Below the pieces are notes generated by a model. It worked only from the letters and a program-made list of their open reading frames with translations. It did not search any database and was not told where the DNA came from. Positions 7,261 through 16,800 of a stretch of DNA of 64,000 nt are shown here, piece by piece. Where the stretch lies: positions 4,952,001 to 5,016,000 of the forward strand of contig NZ_OU745390.1 of NCBI RefSeq assembly GCF_916618955.1, given 5' to 3'. The position numbers were made by a program, and so were the translations under genes. The stretch is from Pseudomonas sp. Marseille-Q3773. GTDB taxonomy: Bacteria > Pseudomonadota > Gammaproteobacteria > Pseudomonadales > Pseudomonadaceae. Position 1 is the first letter of the stretch; every line of letters starts with the position of its first letter.

Positions 7261-8391
7261 ATGCCCAGCCAGACTGCCATCCTCGATGCCCACTATATGG
7301 CCCGCGCGCTGCAACTGGCGCGCCAGGGCCTGTACAGCACCCACCCGAACCCGCGTGTCGGCTGCGTGATCGTGCGCGACGGCGAAGTGGTCGGCGAAGG
7401 CTGGCACGTGCGTGCCGGCGAGCCGCATGCCGAGGTGCATGCCCTGCGCCAGGCCGGTGAGCGTGCCCGTGGTGCCTGTGCTTACGTCACCCTGGAGCCG
7501 TGCAGCCACCACGGCCGCACGCCGCCGTGCGCCGAAGCGCTGGTCAAGGCTGGCGTGGCGCGAGTGGTCGCCGCCATGCAGGATCCTAACCCGCAAGTGG
7601 CGGGGCAAGGCCTGCGGCGCCTGGCCGAGGCCGGCATCGAAGTGGCCAGCGGGGTGCTCGAGGGCGAGGCCCGTGCGCTCAACCCGGGCTTCCTCAAGCG
7701 CATGGAACATGGCCTGCCGTTCGTTCGCGCCAAACTGGCGATGAGCCTGGATGGCCGCACGGCCATGGCCAGCGGCGAAAGCCAGTGGATCACCGGCCCG
7801 GCCGCGCGTTCTGCCGTGCAGCGCCTGCGCGCCCGGTCCAGTGTGGTGCTGACCAGCGCCGCCAGCGTGCTGGCCGACAATGCGCGCATGACCGTGCGCG
7901 GCGCCGAGCTGGGCCTGGACGCCGAAACCACCGCGCTGGCGCTCAGCCGTGCACCGCTGCGCGTGCTGGTCGATGGCCGCCTGCGCCTGCCGTTGGACGC
8001 GCCGTTCTTCCAGGCCGGCCCGGCCTTGGTGGTGAGCGCTGTCGCGGATGACCCGCGCTATGCCGCTGCCGGCCACGAACTGCTCAGCCTGCCGGGCGAT
8101 AATGCCCAGGTCGACCTGCCTGCGCTGCTGCGGGCCCTGGCCGCCCGTGGCGTCAACGAAATCCTGCTGGAGGCCGGTGCCGGCCTGGTCGGTGCCTTTG
8201 CCCGGCAGGGCCTGATCGACGAGTACCAGTTGTTCGTCGCTGGCACCTTCCTCGGCAGCCATGCACGCCCGCTGCTGGACTGGCCACTGGACAAGATGAG
8301 CGACGCGCCGCGGCTGAAAATTACCGGAATGCGCGCAGTGGGCGATGACTGGCTGGTCACGGCCGTCCCCCTGTCGGCGCCCGGCGTATAA
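7261..8391 (+). CDS. ribD: Bifunctional riboflavin deaminase/reductase RibD
   Basis: The 376-residue enzyme converts the GTP cyclohydrolase II product in two steps: deamination, then ribosyl reduction. The N-terminal zinc deaminase domain has GEPHAEVHAL and EPCSHHGRTPPC; the C-terminal RibG reductase domain starts at about residue 150 (FVRAKLAMSLDGRTAM). I used the ATG at 7261; a GTG at 7255 overlapping the nrdR stop would add two residues. It is coupled to nrdR and followed 42 bp later by ribE. Confidence 0.95.
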   Translation: MPSQTAILDAHYMARALQLARQGLYSTHPNPRVGCVIVRDGEVVGEGWHVRAGEPHAEVHALRQAGERARGACAYVTLEPCSHHGRTPPCAEALVKAGVARVVAAMQDPNPQVAGQGLRRLAEAGIEVASGVLEGEARALNPGFLKRMEHGLPFVRAKLAMSLDGRTAMASGESQWITGPAARSAVQRLRARSSVVLTSAASVLADNARMTVRGAELGLDAETTALALSRAPLRVLVDGRLRLPLDAPFFQAGPALVVSAVADDPRYAAAGHELLSLPGDNAQVDLPALLRALAARGVNEILLEAGAGLVGAFARQGLIDEYQLFVAGTFLGSHARPLLDWPLDKMSDAPRLKITGMRAVGDDWLVTAVPLSAPGV

Positions 8392-8433
8392 TGCCCGGCT
8401 TGCCCAGCGCAAACCGTTTCTGAGGAAGACCCA

Positions 8434-9099
8434 ATGTTCACCGGCATCATCGAATCCATCGGCACCATCCGCAGCCTCACCCCCAAGGGTGGCGACGTGC
8501 GCGTGTACGTCGAAACCGGCAAGCTTGACCTGGGTGACGTCAAGCTCGGCGACAGCATCGCCGTCAATGGCGTGTGCCTGACGGCCGTCGAGTTGCCGGG
8601 CGACGGCTTCTGGGCCGACGTCAGCGTCGAAACTCTCAAGCGCACCGCATTCATCGACCTCAAGAGTGGCAGCAAGGTCAACCTGGAAAAGGCCCTGACC
8701 CCCACCACCCGCCTGGGCGGGCACCTGGTCAGCGGCCACGTCGACGGGGTTGGCGAAATCATCTCGCGCAGCGATAACGCCCGCGCCATCCAGTTCCGTG
8801 TGCGTGCACCGAAGGAGCTGGCCAAGTACATCGCCCACAAGGGCTCGATCACCGTCGACGGCACCAGCCTGACGGTCAATGAGGTCAATGGCGCCGAGTT
8901 CGAGCTGACCATTGTCCCGCACACCCTGTCCGAAACCATCATGGCCGACTACCGCGCAGGGCGTCGGGTCAACCTTGAGGTCGACTTGCTGGCCCGTTAC
9001 CTGGAGCGCCTGCTGCTGGGTGACAAGGCCGCCGAACCGAGCAAGGGCAGTGGCATTACCGAAAGCTTCCTGGCCGCCAACGGCTTCTTGAAATCCTGA
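8434..9099 (+). CDS. ribE: Riboflavin synthase alpha subunit
   Basis: The 221-residue protein consists of two lumazine-binding repeats, the first opening with MFTGIIE and the second near GGHLVSGHVDG. It dismutates two 6,7-dimethyl-8-ribityllumazine molecules to riboflavin. The sequence is typical and complete. A GAGGAAG ribosome site lies 8 bases upstream, and ribBA follows after 18 bp. (Named ribC in some Pseudomonas annotations.). Confidence 0.94.
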   Translation: MFTGIIESIGTIRSLTPKGGDVRVYVETGKLDLGDVKLGDSIAVNGVCLTAVELPGDGFWADVSVETLKRTAFIDLKSGSKVNLEKALTPTTRLGGHLVSGHVDGVGEIISRSDNARAIQFRVRAPKELAKYIAHKGSITVDGTSLTVNEVNGAEFELTIVPHTLSETIMADYRAGRRVNLEVDLLARYLERLLLGDKAAEPSKGSGITESFLAANGFLKS

Positions 9100-9117
9100 T
9101 TGAGAAGGGGGTGCCGC

Positions 9118-10209
9118 GTGGCGCTCAACAGCATCGAAGAACTGGTCGAAGACATCCGCCAGGGCAAAATGGTCATCCTCATGGATGACGAAGACCGCGA
9201 GAACGAAGGCGACATCATCATGGCCGCCGAGTGCTGCCAGCCCGAGCACATCAACTTCATGGCCAAGCACGCCCGCGGCCTGATCTGCATGCCGATGACC
9301 CGCGAGCGTTGCGAAACGCTGAAGTTGCCGCTGATGGCGCCGCGCAACGGCTCGGGCTTCGGCACCAAGTTCACCGTGTCGATCGAAGCCGCCGAAGGCG
9401 TTACCACCGGCATTTCCGCCGCCGACCGCGCACGTACCGTGCAGGCCGCCGCGGCCAAGGACGCCAAGGCCGAAGACATCGTCAGCCCTGGCCACATCTT
9501 CCCGCTGATGGCCCAGCCCGGCGGCACCCTGGCCCGCGCCGGCCATACCGAGGCGGCCTGCGACCTGGCGCGCATGGCCGGCTTCGAGCCGAGCGGGGTG
9601 ATCTGCGAAGTGATGAACGACGACGGCACCATGTCGCGCCGCGCCGAGCTGGAAGTGTTCGCCGCCGAACACGGCCTGAAGATCGGCACCATCGCCGACC
9701 TGATCCATTACCGCATGATCCACGAGCGCACCGTGCAGCGCGTTTCCGAGCAACTGATCGAGAGCGAGCTGGGCGAATTCAACCTGGTCACCTACCGTGA
9801 TGCGGTCGAAGGCGACGTGCATATGGCCCTGACCCTGGGCAAGATCTGCGCCGAAGAGCCGACCCTGGTGCGCGTGCACAACATGGACCCGCTGCGCGAC
9901 CTGCTGCTGGTCAAGCAGCCGGGCCGCTGGAGCCTGCGCGCCGCCATGGCCGCCGTGGCCGAGGCCGGTAGCGGCGTGGTACTGCTGCTGGGTCACCCGC
10001 TGGACGGCGACGTGTTGCTGGCGCACATCCGCGAAAGCGCCGGCGAAGCGCCGGTCAAGGCACCGACCACCTACAGCACCGTGGGTGCCGGTTCGCAGAT
10101 CCTGCGCGACCTGGGTGTGCGCAAGATGCGCCTGATGAGTTCGCCGATGAAGTTCAACGCGATATCCGGATTCGATCTGGAAGTTGTAGAATACGTGCCC
10201 TCCGAGTGA
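9118..10209 (+). CDS. ribBA: DHBP synthase with degenerate GTP cyclohydrolase II domain
   Basis: The N-terminal half of this 363-residue protein is an intact 3,4-dihydroxy-2-butanone 4-phosphate synthase (DDEDRENEGDI, SGFGTKFTVSIEAAEGVTTG, HTEAACDLA). The C-terminal half has the GTP cyclohydrolase II fold outline but lacks the zinc Cys motif: where active RibA has [15 protein letters not shown] this protein reads VRVHNMDPLRDLLL. The cyclohydrolase domain is therefore probably inactive, and the intact RibA at 13680 supplies that step. Start: GTG at 9118 preceded by GAGAAGGGGG; an upstream ATG at 9100 fits less well. It is part of the nrdR-rib operon. Confidence 0.93.
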   Translation: MALNSIEELVEDIRQGKMVILMDDEDRENEGDIIMAAECCQPEHINFMAKHARGLICMPMTRERCETLKLPLMAPRNGSGFGTKFTVSIEAAEGVTTGISAADRARTVQAAAAKDAKAEDIVSPGHIFPLMAQPGGTLARAGHTEAACDLARMAGFEPSGVICEVMNDDGTMSRRAELEVFAAEHGLKIGTIADLIHYRMIHERTVQRVSEQLIESELGEFNLVTYRDAVEGDVHMALTLGKICAEEPTLVRVHNMDPLRDLLLVKQPGRWSLRAAMAAVAEAGSGVVLLLGHPLDGDVLLAHIRESAGEAPVKAPTTYSTVGAGSQILRDLGVRKMRLMSSPMKFNAISGFDLEVVEYVPSE

Positions 10210-10254
10210 CTTGAGGCGGTCAATGCGCCGTCCAGCTCGAGTCCATACCCCTGT

Positions 10255-10278
10255 CGAGGCCGCCAGCAAGCGGCCTCG
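10255..10278 (+). terminator. Strong hairpin between ribBA and ribH
   Basis: CGAGGCCGC and GCGGCCTCG form a perfect 9-bp stem around CAGCAA, followed by CTCTT. It could attenuate or process the polycistronic mRNA so that ribH-nusB is expressed differently from the upstream genes. The T-tract is too short for a confident terminator. Confidence 0.45.
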
Positions 10279-10301
10279 CTCTTGAAGATGAGAATATCGG
10301 A

Positions 10302-10778
10302 ATGACCCTGAAGACCATCGAAGGTACCTTCATCGCCCCCAAAGGTCGCTATGCTTTGGTGGTTGGCCGCTTCAACAGCTTCGTCGTCGAAAGCCTGGTA
10401 AGCGGTGCCGTTGATGCCCTGGTACGCCACGGTGTCAGCGAAAGCGACATCACCATCATCCGTGCCCCGGGCGCGTTCGAAATCCCGCTGGTGGCACAGA
10501 AAGTCGCCCAGCAAGGTGCCTACGACGCGATCATCGCCCTCGGTGCAGTGATCCGTGGCGGTACCCCGCACTTCGAATACGTGGCGGGCGAATGCACCAA
10601 GGGCCTGGCCCAGGTGTCCATGGAGTTCGGTGTTCCGGTGGCCTTCGGCGTGCTGACCGTCGACTCCATCGAGCAAGCCATCGAGCGTTCCGGCACCAAG
10701 GCCGGCAACAAAGGTGCTGAAGCTGCCCTGTCCGCTCTGGAAATGGTCAGCCTGCTGGCGCAGTTGGAGGCCAAGTGA
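10302..10778 (+). CDS. ribH: 6,7-dimethyl-8-ribityllumazine synthase
   Basis: The 158-residue protein is a full-length lumazine synthase. It shows the substrate loop [17 protein letters not shown], the APGAFEIP motif and the catalytic-His segment [14 protein letters not shown]. It condenses the RibB and RibD products and assembles as a capsid-like or pentameric complex with riboflavin synthase. Its stop overlaps the GTG of nusB by 4 bp (GTGA), so nusB translation is coupled. Confidence 0.95.
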   Translation: MTLKTIEGTFIAPKGRYALVVGRFNSFVVESLVSGAVDALVRHGVSESDITIIRAPGAFEIPLVAQKVAQQGAYDAIIALGAVIRGGTPHFEYVAGECTKGLAQVSMEFGVPVAFGVLTVDSIEQAIERSGTKAGNKGAEAALSALEMVSLLAQLEAK

Positions 10779-11275
10779 TTAGCGACGAAAGCGATCGTTT
10801 CAACCCGCGCGATCCAAAACCTGCGGATGCCGGCAAGCCGTCGAAGAGCGCCAAGCGTCGCGAAGCCCGCAAGCTCGCGACCCAGGCGCTGTACCAGTGG
10901 CACATGGCGCAGCATTCGCTGAACGAGATCGAAGCGCAATTCCGGGTCGATAACGATTTTTCCGATGTCGATGGCGCCTATTTCCGCGAGATCCTGCATG
11001 GGGTCCCGGCGATCAAGAGCGACATCGACAACGCCCTGACGCCATGCCTGGACCTGCCACTGGACGAGCTTGACCCGGTCGAGCTGGCCGTCCTGCGCCT
11101 GTCCACCTGGGAGTTCATCAAGCGCGTCGATGTACCGTACCGCGTGGTGATCAACGAGGGTGTCGAGCTGGCCAAGGTCTTCGGTGCCACCGACGGCCAC
11201 AAGTTCGTCAACGGCGTGCTGGACAAGCTGGCGCCGAACCTGCGCGAAGCAGAAGTCAAGGCGAACAAGCGCTGA
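10775..11275 (+). CDS. nusB: Transcription antitermination factor NusB
   Basis: The 166-residue helical protein has the family hallmarks [18 protein letters not shown] at the N terminus and [37 protein letters not shown] at the C terminus. NusB pairs with NusE (S10) on boxA of rRNA leaders. GTG start, overlapping the ribH stop. The N-terminal acidic extension (about 25 residues) is normal for Pseudomonas. Confidence 0.95.
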   Translation: MISDESDRFNPRDPKPADAGKPSKSAKRREARKLATQALYQWHMAQHSLNEIEAQFRVDNDFSDVDGAYFREILHGVPAIKSDIDNALTPCLDLPLDELDPVELAVLRLSTWEFIKRVDVPYRVVINEGVELAKVFGATDGHKFVNGVLDKLAPNLREAEVKANKR

Positions 11276-11293
11276 TCCTGGCGCAGCTGGCCC

Positions 11294-12262
11294 ATGGGTG
11301 AGTTCGAACTGATCAACCATTACTTCGCCGCCGCGCCGTGTGCGCAGGGTGGCGAGGGCGTGGCGCTGGGTATCGGCGACGACTGTGCCCTGCTGGACCT
11401 GCCCCCTGGTGAGCAACTGGCGGTGTCCACCGACACCCTGGTCGCCGGCGTGCATTTTCCAGCGGTGTGCGATCCGCTTCTGCTGGGGCAGCGGTCGTTG
11501 GCCGTGGCGGCCAGTGACTTGGCGGCCATGGGCGCGACGGCCATAGGCTTCACCCTTGCGCTGACCTTGCCCGATGTCGGCCCCGACTGGCTCGAAGCAT
11601 ACGCCAACGGCCTCAGCCGCATGGCTCACCGTTGCCGCATGAGCCTGATCGGTGGCGACACCACCCGGGGCCCGTTGAGCATAACCGTTACCGTGTTCGG
11701 CCGTGTCCCCGTCGGCCAGGCCTTGCGCCGCAGTGGCGCGCGGCCGGGCGACCTGCTGTGCGTGGGCGGTTCGCTGGGCAAGGCTGCCGGTGCGTTGCCG
11801 CTGGTGCTGGGTGAGCGACAGGCGCCTGCCGAGCAGGCCAAGCCGCTGCTGCGTCATTATTGGGCGCCGATGCCGCAGTTGACCCTCGGCACGTGGCTGC
11901 GAGGCCGCGCTACGGCTGCGCTGGATATCTCCGACGGCCTGCTCGCCGATTGTGGTCATATTGCCAAGGCATCCGGGGTCGCCCTCGAGGTGAACCTGGC
12001 CCAGGTACCAGTGTCTGCTGAGGTGGAGGCATTACTGGGTCGCGAGGCCGCAGTGCAGGCCGCGCTTAGCGGAGGCGATGATTACGTGCTGGCCTTTACC
12101 CTGCCGCGTGAAGCACTTGCATCCCTGACAGCCCTAAGTTTCATCGAGGTGCATGTCATTGGCCGCGTGGTCGAAGGGCAGGGCGTGACCTTGCGCGACG
12201 CGCAAGGCCGGGACATCACCCCCGCGCAACGCGGCTACCAACATTTCAGGGAGACACCGTGA
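11294..12262 (+). CDS. thiL: Thiamine-monophosphate kinase
   Basis: The 322-residue protein phosphorylates thiamine monophosphate to the diphosphate cofactor. The AIR-synthase-like fold is shown by MGEFELI...ALGIGDDCALLDLPPG (Mg/ATP Asp cluster), STDTLVAGVHF, LIGGDTTRGPLSITVTVFGRVP and SGGDDYVLAFT. It is 18 bp after nusB and overlaps pgpA by 4 bp (GTGA), extending the operon. Confidence 0.94.
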   Translation: MGEFELINHYFAAAPCAQGGEGVALGIGDDCALLDLPPGEQLAVSTDTLVAGVHFPAVCDPLLLGQRSLAVAASDLAAMGATAIGFTLALTLPDVGPDWLEAYANGLSRMAHRCRMSLIGGDTTRGPLSITVTVFGRVPVGQALRRSGARPGDLLCVGGSLGKAAGALPLVLGERQAPAEQAKPLLRHYWAPMPQLTLGTWLRGRATAALDISDGLLADCGHIAKASGVALEVNLAQVPVSAEVEALLGREAAVQAALSGGDDYVLAFTLPREALASLTALSFIEVHVIGRVVEGQGVTLRDAQGRDITPAQRGYQHFRETP

Positions 12263-12762
12263 CCGATCACCCCAACCAGGTGCCTGCGGAGTTCGTTCCG
12301 CCCTCGGTCTGGCGCAACCCGTGGCACTTCATCGCCTTCGGTTTCGGCTCCGGCACCTTGCCCAAGGCCCCAGGTACCTGGGGCTCGCTGGTCGCCATCC
12401 CGTTCATCCCGCTGTGGCAGATGCTGCCCGACTGGGGCTACTGGCTGCTGCTGGGCGTGAGCATGCTGTTCGGTTTCTGGTTATGCGGCAAGGTCGCCAC
12501 CGACCTGCGTGTGCATGACCATGAAGGCATCGTCTGGGACGAAATCGTCGGCATGTGGATAACCCTCTGGCTGGTGCCGGAAGGCTGGCAATGGCTGCTG
12601 GCAGGGTTCCTGATGTTCCGCTTCTTCGACATCCTCAAGCCGTGGCCGATCCGCTGGATCGACCGCCATGTGCATGGGGGTGTCGGGATCATGCTCGACG
12701 ATATCCTGGCCGGTGTGTTCGCCTGGCTGGGCATGCAGGTGTTGGTGTGGGCGCTAGCCTGA
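12259..12762 (+). CDS. pgpA: Phosphatidylglycerophosphatase A
   Basis: The 167-residue inner-membrane enzyme dephosphorylates phosphatidylglycerophosphate. It shows IAFGFGSGTLPKAPGTWGSL at the N terminus, the acidic motif VWDEIVGMWITLW, and hydrophobic segments at about residues 55-75, 100-125 and 145-165. GTG start inside the thiL stop region. The last gene of the nrdR-rib-nusB-thiL string that is clearly translationally coupled. Confidence 0.93.
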   Translation: MTDHPNQVPAEFVPPSVWRNPWHFIAFGFGSGTLPKAPGTWGSLVAIPFIPLWQMLPDWGYWLLLGVSMLFGFWLCGKVATDLRVHDHEGIVWDEIVGMWITLWLVPEGWQWLLAGFLMFRFFDILKPWPIRWIDRHVHGGVGIMLDDILAGVFAWLGMQVLVWALA

Positions 12763-13511
12763 TACAGCGGCATTTGAGGGCACTGATGCTGGGCATGCTG
12801 CTCAGCCTTGCCCCGTGGGTAGCCGCTGCCGAAGGCGTGCCCGGGCAAATCCACCTGGTCAGCGAGGCATGGCTTGACTACACCAATGCCAACGGTACCG
12901 GACTGGCCTGGGATGTCCTGCGCAAGGTGTTCGAGCCAGCCGGGGTCAAGGTGGCGACCCAGAGCGCGCCCTACAGCCGAGCGGTCGGCCTGGTCAAGCG
13001 TGGCGAAGCGGATGCGTGGGTGGGTTCGTACAAGGAAGAGGACACCGACAACCTGTATCCGCGCTGGCACTTCGACATGGACCACATCTACGCCCTGGGC
13101 CTGGCCAGCAAGCCTGTACCTACCCGGGATACGATCGGGCAATACCGTCTGGTCTGGGTGCGTGGCTACAATTTCGGCCAATACCTGCCTGATGTGCGTG
13201 ATTCCCGAGAGGTGCAACGCCGCGAAGGCATCCTGCCAATGCTCGAACATGATCGGGTGGACTTTTATATCGATGCGCAGACCGAGGTCGATCACGTGCT
13301 CGGCCAGACTTCCCAGCCCGAGCGTTTCCGCCGCACCCATATCGCCGAACTGCCGTTGTACCTGGCCTTCGCCCGCAACGACCGGGCCAAGGCCCTGCGT
13401 GATCTGTTCGACAAACGCATGGCCGAGCTGGTACGCAGTGGCGAACTGAAGCCGATTTTCGAACACTGGCAGCAGCCGTATCCGTTCACGCCGGGCAGCA
13501 AACCACAATAA
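12747..13511 (+). CDS. Periplasmic solute-binding protein, family 3-like
   Basis: The mature part (IHLVSEAWLDYTNANGTGLAWDVLRKVFEPAG...SAPYSRAVGLVKRGEADAWVGSY) has the type 2 periplasmic-binding fold used by amino-acid ABC systems and sensor domains. No permease is adjacent, so it may be a stand-alone binding protein or feed another system. The start is uncertain. The GTG at 12747 gives a signal peptide with a basic n-region (IQRHLRALMLGMLLSLAPWVAAA) and overlaps pgpA; the ATG at 12786, preceded by GAGGG, would leave an n-region without charge. The ligand is unknown. Confidence 0.7.
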   Translation: MGASLIQRHLRALMLGMLLSLAPWVAAAEGVPGQIHLVSEAWLDYTNANGTGLAWDVLRKVFEPAGVKVATQSAPYSRAVGLVKRGEADAWVGSYKEEDTDNLYPRWHFDMDHIYALGLASKPVPTRDTIGQYRLVWVRGYNFGQYLPDVRDSREVQRREGILPMLEHDRVDFYIDAQTEVDHVLGQTSQPERFRRTHIAELPLYLAFARNDRAKALRDLFDKRMAELVRSGELKPIFEHWQQPYPFTPGSKPQ

Positions 13512-13679
13512 GGCTCGCCAAATGGCATGCATGGGTCGCCTGCGGCAGCGCAACCGGTTGCTGATCTCTAAGCATCGAACTTTTCGATCTTACCCCACGG
13601 TATTCAGCCAGCGCACAGCCGCCAACCTGCTGATACAATCGGCCCACTAGAAATTTCCTACTTATTCCAGGAGCACAAC

Positions 13680-14297
13680 GTGCCCGTCGTCTTTGTTGCC
13701 GCCTCTAAACTCCCGACTCCCTTCGCGACCTTCACCATGCATGGTTTCCTCGACGAAGCCACGGGGCGTGAGCATGTGGTGCTCAGCCTGGGTGACATCG
13801 CGGATGGCCAGCCGGTGCTGGGGCGTTTGCACTCCGAGTGCCTGACCGGCGACGCCCTGTTCAGCCAGCGCTGTGACTGTGGCTCGCAACTGGAAGCGGC
13901 ATTGCAGGCCATCGCCCGCGAGGGCCGCGGCGTGCTGCTGTACCTGCGCCAGGAAGGCCGTGGTATCGGCCTGCTGAACAAGATTCGCGCCTATGAGCTG
14001 CAGGATGGTGGCGCCGATACCGTCGAAGCCAACGAGCGCCTGGGCTTCGCCGCCGACCAGCGCGACTACGCCATATGCCTGCCGATGCTGGAGCACCTGG
14101 GCGTTAAGTCGCTGCGCCTGATGACCAACAACCCGCGCAAGGTGAAAGCCCTGACCGACATGAACATCGTCGTCGCCGAGCGCGTGCCGCTGCACACCGG
14201 GCACAACCCGCACAACCGCTATTACCTGGCAACCAAGGCCGGCAAGCTCGGTCACATGCTGGGTAACGAGCACCAGGGCGAGGTGCCCCAGGCGTGA
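13680..14297 (+). CDS. ribA: GTP cyclohydrolase II
   Basis: The 205-residue enzyme opens the GTP ring as the first committed step to riboflavin. The zinc motif [15 protein letters not shown] and the nucleophile segment [11 protein letters not shown] are intact, unlike the domain fused to RibBA. GTG start with AGGAGC upstream. The preceding 168 bp (13512-13679) probably hold its own promoter; no riboswitch is visible there. Its stop overlaps the next gene's GTG by 4 bp. Confidence 0.95.
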   Translation: MPVVFVAASKLPTPFATFTMHGFLDEATGREHVVLSLGDIADGQPVLGRLHSECLTGDALFSQRCDCGSQLEAALQAIAREGRGVLLYLRQEGRGIGLLNKIRAYELQDGGADTVEANERLGFAADQRDYAICLPMLEHLGVKSLRLMTNNPRKVKALTDMNIVVAERVPLHTGHNPHNRYYLATKAGKLGHMLGNEHQGEVPQA

Positions 14298-14713
14298 CCC
14301 GCGCCGAGGTCAAGCGGCGTCTGGCGTTGGCCTGGTGGCAATACCTGGCGGTGGGCCTGGTGCCGCTGCCGGTCATGGCCTGGGCCTTTGGCGGAGGTGA
14401 TGCGCTGGTGCCCGTGCTGGCCATGCCGCTGTTCATTGCCGGGGCGGCGACCATGTTCCTCAGCCTGCCGCGTTTTGCTGCCTACAAGCGCGCGTTGATT
14501 GCCACCTCGCAGGTACTGGGGGCTGGCGATGAACCGGCTGCCTGGATCGAGCTGGCACGTGTCCGGCGCCTGGCGATGCTGTATGCCTGTTTCCCGGCCT
14601 GGGTCGCTGCGCTGTCGGTGCTGGTCGGCCTTGAGGCGGTGCCGCAGATTCTGCTGGCGTTGTCCACTGTGGTAATACTTTACCTCTACCGCATTCCGCG
14701 CCAGCTCGGCTGA
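14294..14713 (+). CDS. Small four-helix membrane protein of unknown function
   Basis: The 139-residue product has four hydrophobic segments (about residues 13-32, 38-57, 91-110 and 114-132) and a basic N terminus ([15 protein letters not shown]). It has no recognised motif. A GTGA overlap couples it to ribA. A hairpin follows at 14723-14740. Function unknown. Confidence 0.7.
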   Translation: MTRAEVKRRLALAWWQYLAVGLVPLPVMAWAFGGGDALVPVLAMPLFIAGAATMFLSLPRFAAYKRALIATSQVLGAGDEPAAWIELARVRRLAMLYACFPAWVAALSVLVGLEAVPQILLALSTVVILYLYRIPRQLG

Positions 14714-14722
14714 CGCCTGCTG

Positions 14723-14740
14723 CCTGCCCCAGTGGGCAGG
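14723..14740 (+). terminator. Hairpin after the ribA-linked membrane protein gene
   Basis: CCTGCCC and GGGCAGG form a 7-bp stem with a 4-base loop 10 bp after the stop. No T-run follows, so termination strength is uncertain. It lies in the 86-bp convergent gap with dxs. Confidence 0.45.
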
Positions 14741-14776
14741 TGATCGAAGCCACGCTGTGCCGATGTGCGTCGCGAT

Positions 14777-14793
14777 GGGCCGCACAGCGGCCC
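14777..14793. terminator. GGGCCGC-ACA-GCGGCCC hairpin after dxs
   Basis: A perfect 7-bp stem with 3-base loop lies 7 bp past the dxs stop. It is a near copy of the hairpins at 4645, 16777 and 18105. No T-run. Confidence 0.55.
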
Positions 14794-14799
14794 GAGTGA

Positions 14800-16695
14800 T
14801 TACAGCCCGAGCTTGGCCATCCGAGCCTGCACCGAAGCCCCGATCCCGGCCGCATCCAGCCCACATTCGGCCAGCATTTGCGCAGGCTTGGCATGCTCGA
14901 CGTAAATGTCCGGCAGCCCCAGATGCAGCAGCGGTTTCACAATCGCCTCGTTGGCCAGGAACTCGCCAACCGCCGCACCCGCACCGCCCATGATGGCGTT
15001 TTCTTCGATGGTCACCAGTAGCTCATGGCTATCGGCCAGCTCCAGCACCAGGGCCTGGTCCAGTGGCTTGACGAAACGCATGTCGACGACCGTGGCGTTG
15101 ATCTGCTCAGCCACTTGCATGGCCTCGGCCAGTTGCACGCCGAACACCAGCAAGGCGACTTTCTCACCCTGGCGACGGACTACGCCCTTGCCGATTTCCA
15201 GCGGTTCCAGGTCGTCGCTGATCGGCGCGTTGGGTCCGGTGCCACGCGGGTAGCGCACTGCCGCCGGGCCGTTGTACAAGTGGCCGGTGCTGAGCATCTT
15301 GCGCAGCTCGTTCTCATCGCTCGGGGTCATCACCAGCATGCCCGGGATGCAGCGCAGGTACGACAGGTCGTAGCTGCCCGCGTGGGTCGGGCCGTCTTCG
15401 CCGACCAGGCCGGCGCGGTCGATGGCGAACAGGACGTCGAGGTTCTGCACCGCCACATCGTGGATCAGCTGGTCATAGGCGCGCTGCAGGAAAGTGGAAT
15501 AGATCGCCACCACCGGCTTGCTGCCCTCGCAGGCCATGCCTGCCGCGAGGGTCACGGCATGCTGCTCGGCAATCGCCACATCGAAGTAGCGCTCTGGGTA
15601 ACGCTCGCTGAACGCGACCAGGTCAGAGCCTTCCTTCATCGCCGGGGTAATGCCCACCAGGCGCTTGTCGGCGGCGGCCATGTCGCACAGCCACTGGCCG
15701 AACACGGCGGAATACTTGGGGCCGCTGGCTTTTTTCGGCGCAGCGGGCTTGTCTGCCGGCTCCAGCTTGGTGATGGCGTGATAGCCGATCGGGTCGAGCT
15801 CGGCGGGGGCGAAGCCCTTGCCCTTCTTGGTCACCACGTGCAGGAACTGCGGGCCCTTGAGGTCACGCATGTTGCGCAGGGTGGCGATCATGGTGGGCAG
15901 GTCATGGCCGTCGATCGGGCCGATGTAGTTCCAGCCCAGCTCTTCGAACAACGTACCCGGCACCAGCATGCCTTTGGCGTACTCCTCGGTGCGGCGGGCG
16001 ATTTCCCAGGCGCCAGGCAGGCGTGACAGCACTTTCTTGCTGCCTTCGCGCATGCTCGCGTAGGGGCGGCTGGAGAGGATCTTGGCCAGGTAGTTGGACA
16101 GGCCGCCGACATTGCGCGAAATCGACATGTCGTTGTCGTTGAGGATCACCAGCATGTCGGCGTTGACTTCCTGGGCGTGGTTCAACGCCTCGAAGGCCAT
16201 GCCGGCGGTCAGTGCGCCATCACCAATCACCGCGATCGACTTGCGCGCGCTGTTCTGCAGACGGGCGGCAATAGCCATGCCCAGCGCGGCGCTGATCGAG
16301 GTGCTGGAATGGCCGACGCCGAAGGTGTCGTACTCGCTCTCGCTGCGGCGTGGGAAGGCGGCGATGCCGTCTTTCTGGCGCAGGCTGAGCATGCGCTTGC
16401 GGCGCCCGGTGAGGATCTTGTGCGGGTAGGCCTGGTGGCCGACGTCCCACACCAGCCGGTCGTCCGGGGTGTCGAAGACGTAGTGCAGGGCGATGGTCAG
16501 CTCGATGACGCCCAGGCCGGCACCAAAATGCCCACCGGTCTGGCCCACGGTGTAGAGCAGTTCCTGGCGCAACTCGTCGGCCAGGGTCTCCAGGTCGGCT
16601 TCGGCCAGCCGGCGCAGGCCGGCAGGCGTGTCAGCGCGGTCGAGCAACGGCGTGACCGGGCGTTCGCGGGGGATCTCTTGAAACGTCGTGGGCAT
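14800..16695 (-). CDS. dxs: 1-deoxy-D-xylulose-5-phosphate synthase
   Basis: The 631-residue thiamine-diphosphate enzyme starts the MEP isoprenoid pathway from pyruvate and glyceraldehyde 3-phosphate. It shows [21 protein letters not shown], the ThDP/Mg motif [17 protein letters not shown] with [12 protein letters not shown], and the transketolase pyrimidine-domain motif [15 protein letters not shown]. Full length for the family. It lies 105 bp downstream of ispA on the same strand and is probably cotranscribed with xseB and ispA. Confidence 0.97.
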   Translation of the reverse strand: MPTTFQEIPRERPVTPLLDRADTPAGLRRLAEADLETLADELRQELLYTVGQTGGHFGAGLGVIELTIALHYVFDTPDDRLVWDVGHQAYPHKILTGRRKRMLSLRQKDGIAAFPRRSESEYDTFGVGHSSTSISAALGMAIAARLQNSARKSIAVIGDGALTAGMAFEALNHAQEVNADMLVILNDNDMSISRNVGGLSNYLAKILSSRPYASMREGSKKVLSRLPGAWEIARRTEEYAKGMLVPGTLFEELGWNYIGPIDGHDLPTMIATLRNMRDLKGPQFLHVVTKKGKGFAPAELDPIGYHAITKLEPADKPAAPKKASGPKYSAVFGQWLCDMAAADKRLVGITPAMKEGSDLVAFSERYPERYFDVAIAEQHAVTLAAGMACEGSKPVVAIYSTFLQRAYDQLIHDVAVQNLDVLFAIDRAGLVGEDGPTHAGSYDLSYLRCIPGMLVMTPSDENELRKMLSTGHLYNGPAAVRYPRGTGPNAPISDDLEPLEIGKGVVRRQGEKVALLVFGVQLAEAMQVAEQINATVVDMRFVKPLDQALVLELADSHELLVTIEENAIMGGAGAAVGEFLANEAIVKPLLHLGLPDIYVEHAKPAQMLAECGLDAAGIGASVQARMAKLGL

Positions 16696-16776
16696 CAGGC
16701 GAGTCGTTATAGGTGTGTAAGACGCGGCAGTTTACCCCATTGTAGGAAATACTGCCCATTCAGACGGGTGTTGCAC

Positions 16777-16793
16777 GGGCCGCACGGCGGCCC
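16777..16793. terminator. GGGCCGC-ACG-GCGGCCC hairpin between ispA and dxs
   Basis: A perfect 7-bp stem 7 bp past the ispA stop, in the ispA-dxs gap. Without a T-run it may protect the upstream mRNA end rather than terminate. Confidence 0.5.
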
Positions 16794-16800
16794 CAGGCAA

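Noticed and set aside
7183..10269. 1028-codon open frame on the minus strand across the riboflavin operon
   Set aside because: It is antisense to ribD, ribE and ribBA, whose products are clearly recognisable; high GC at third positions creates long open shadow frames.
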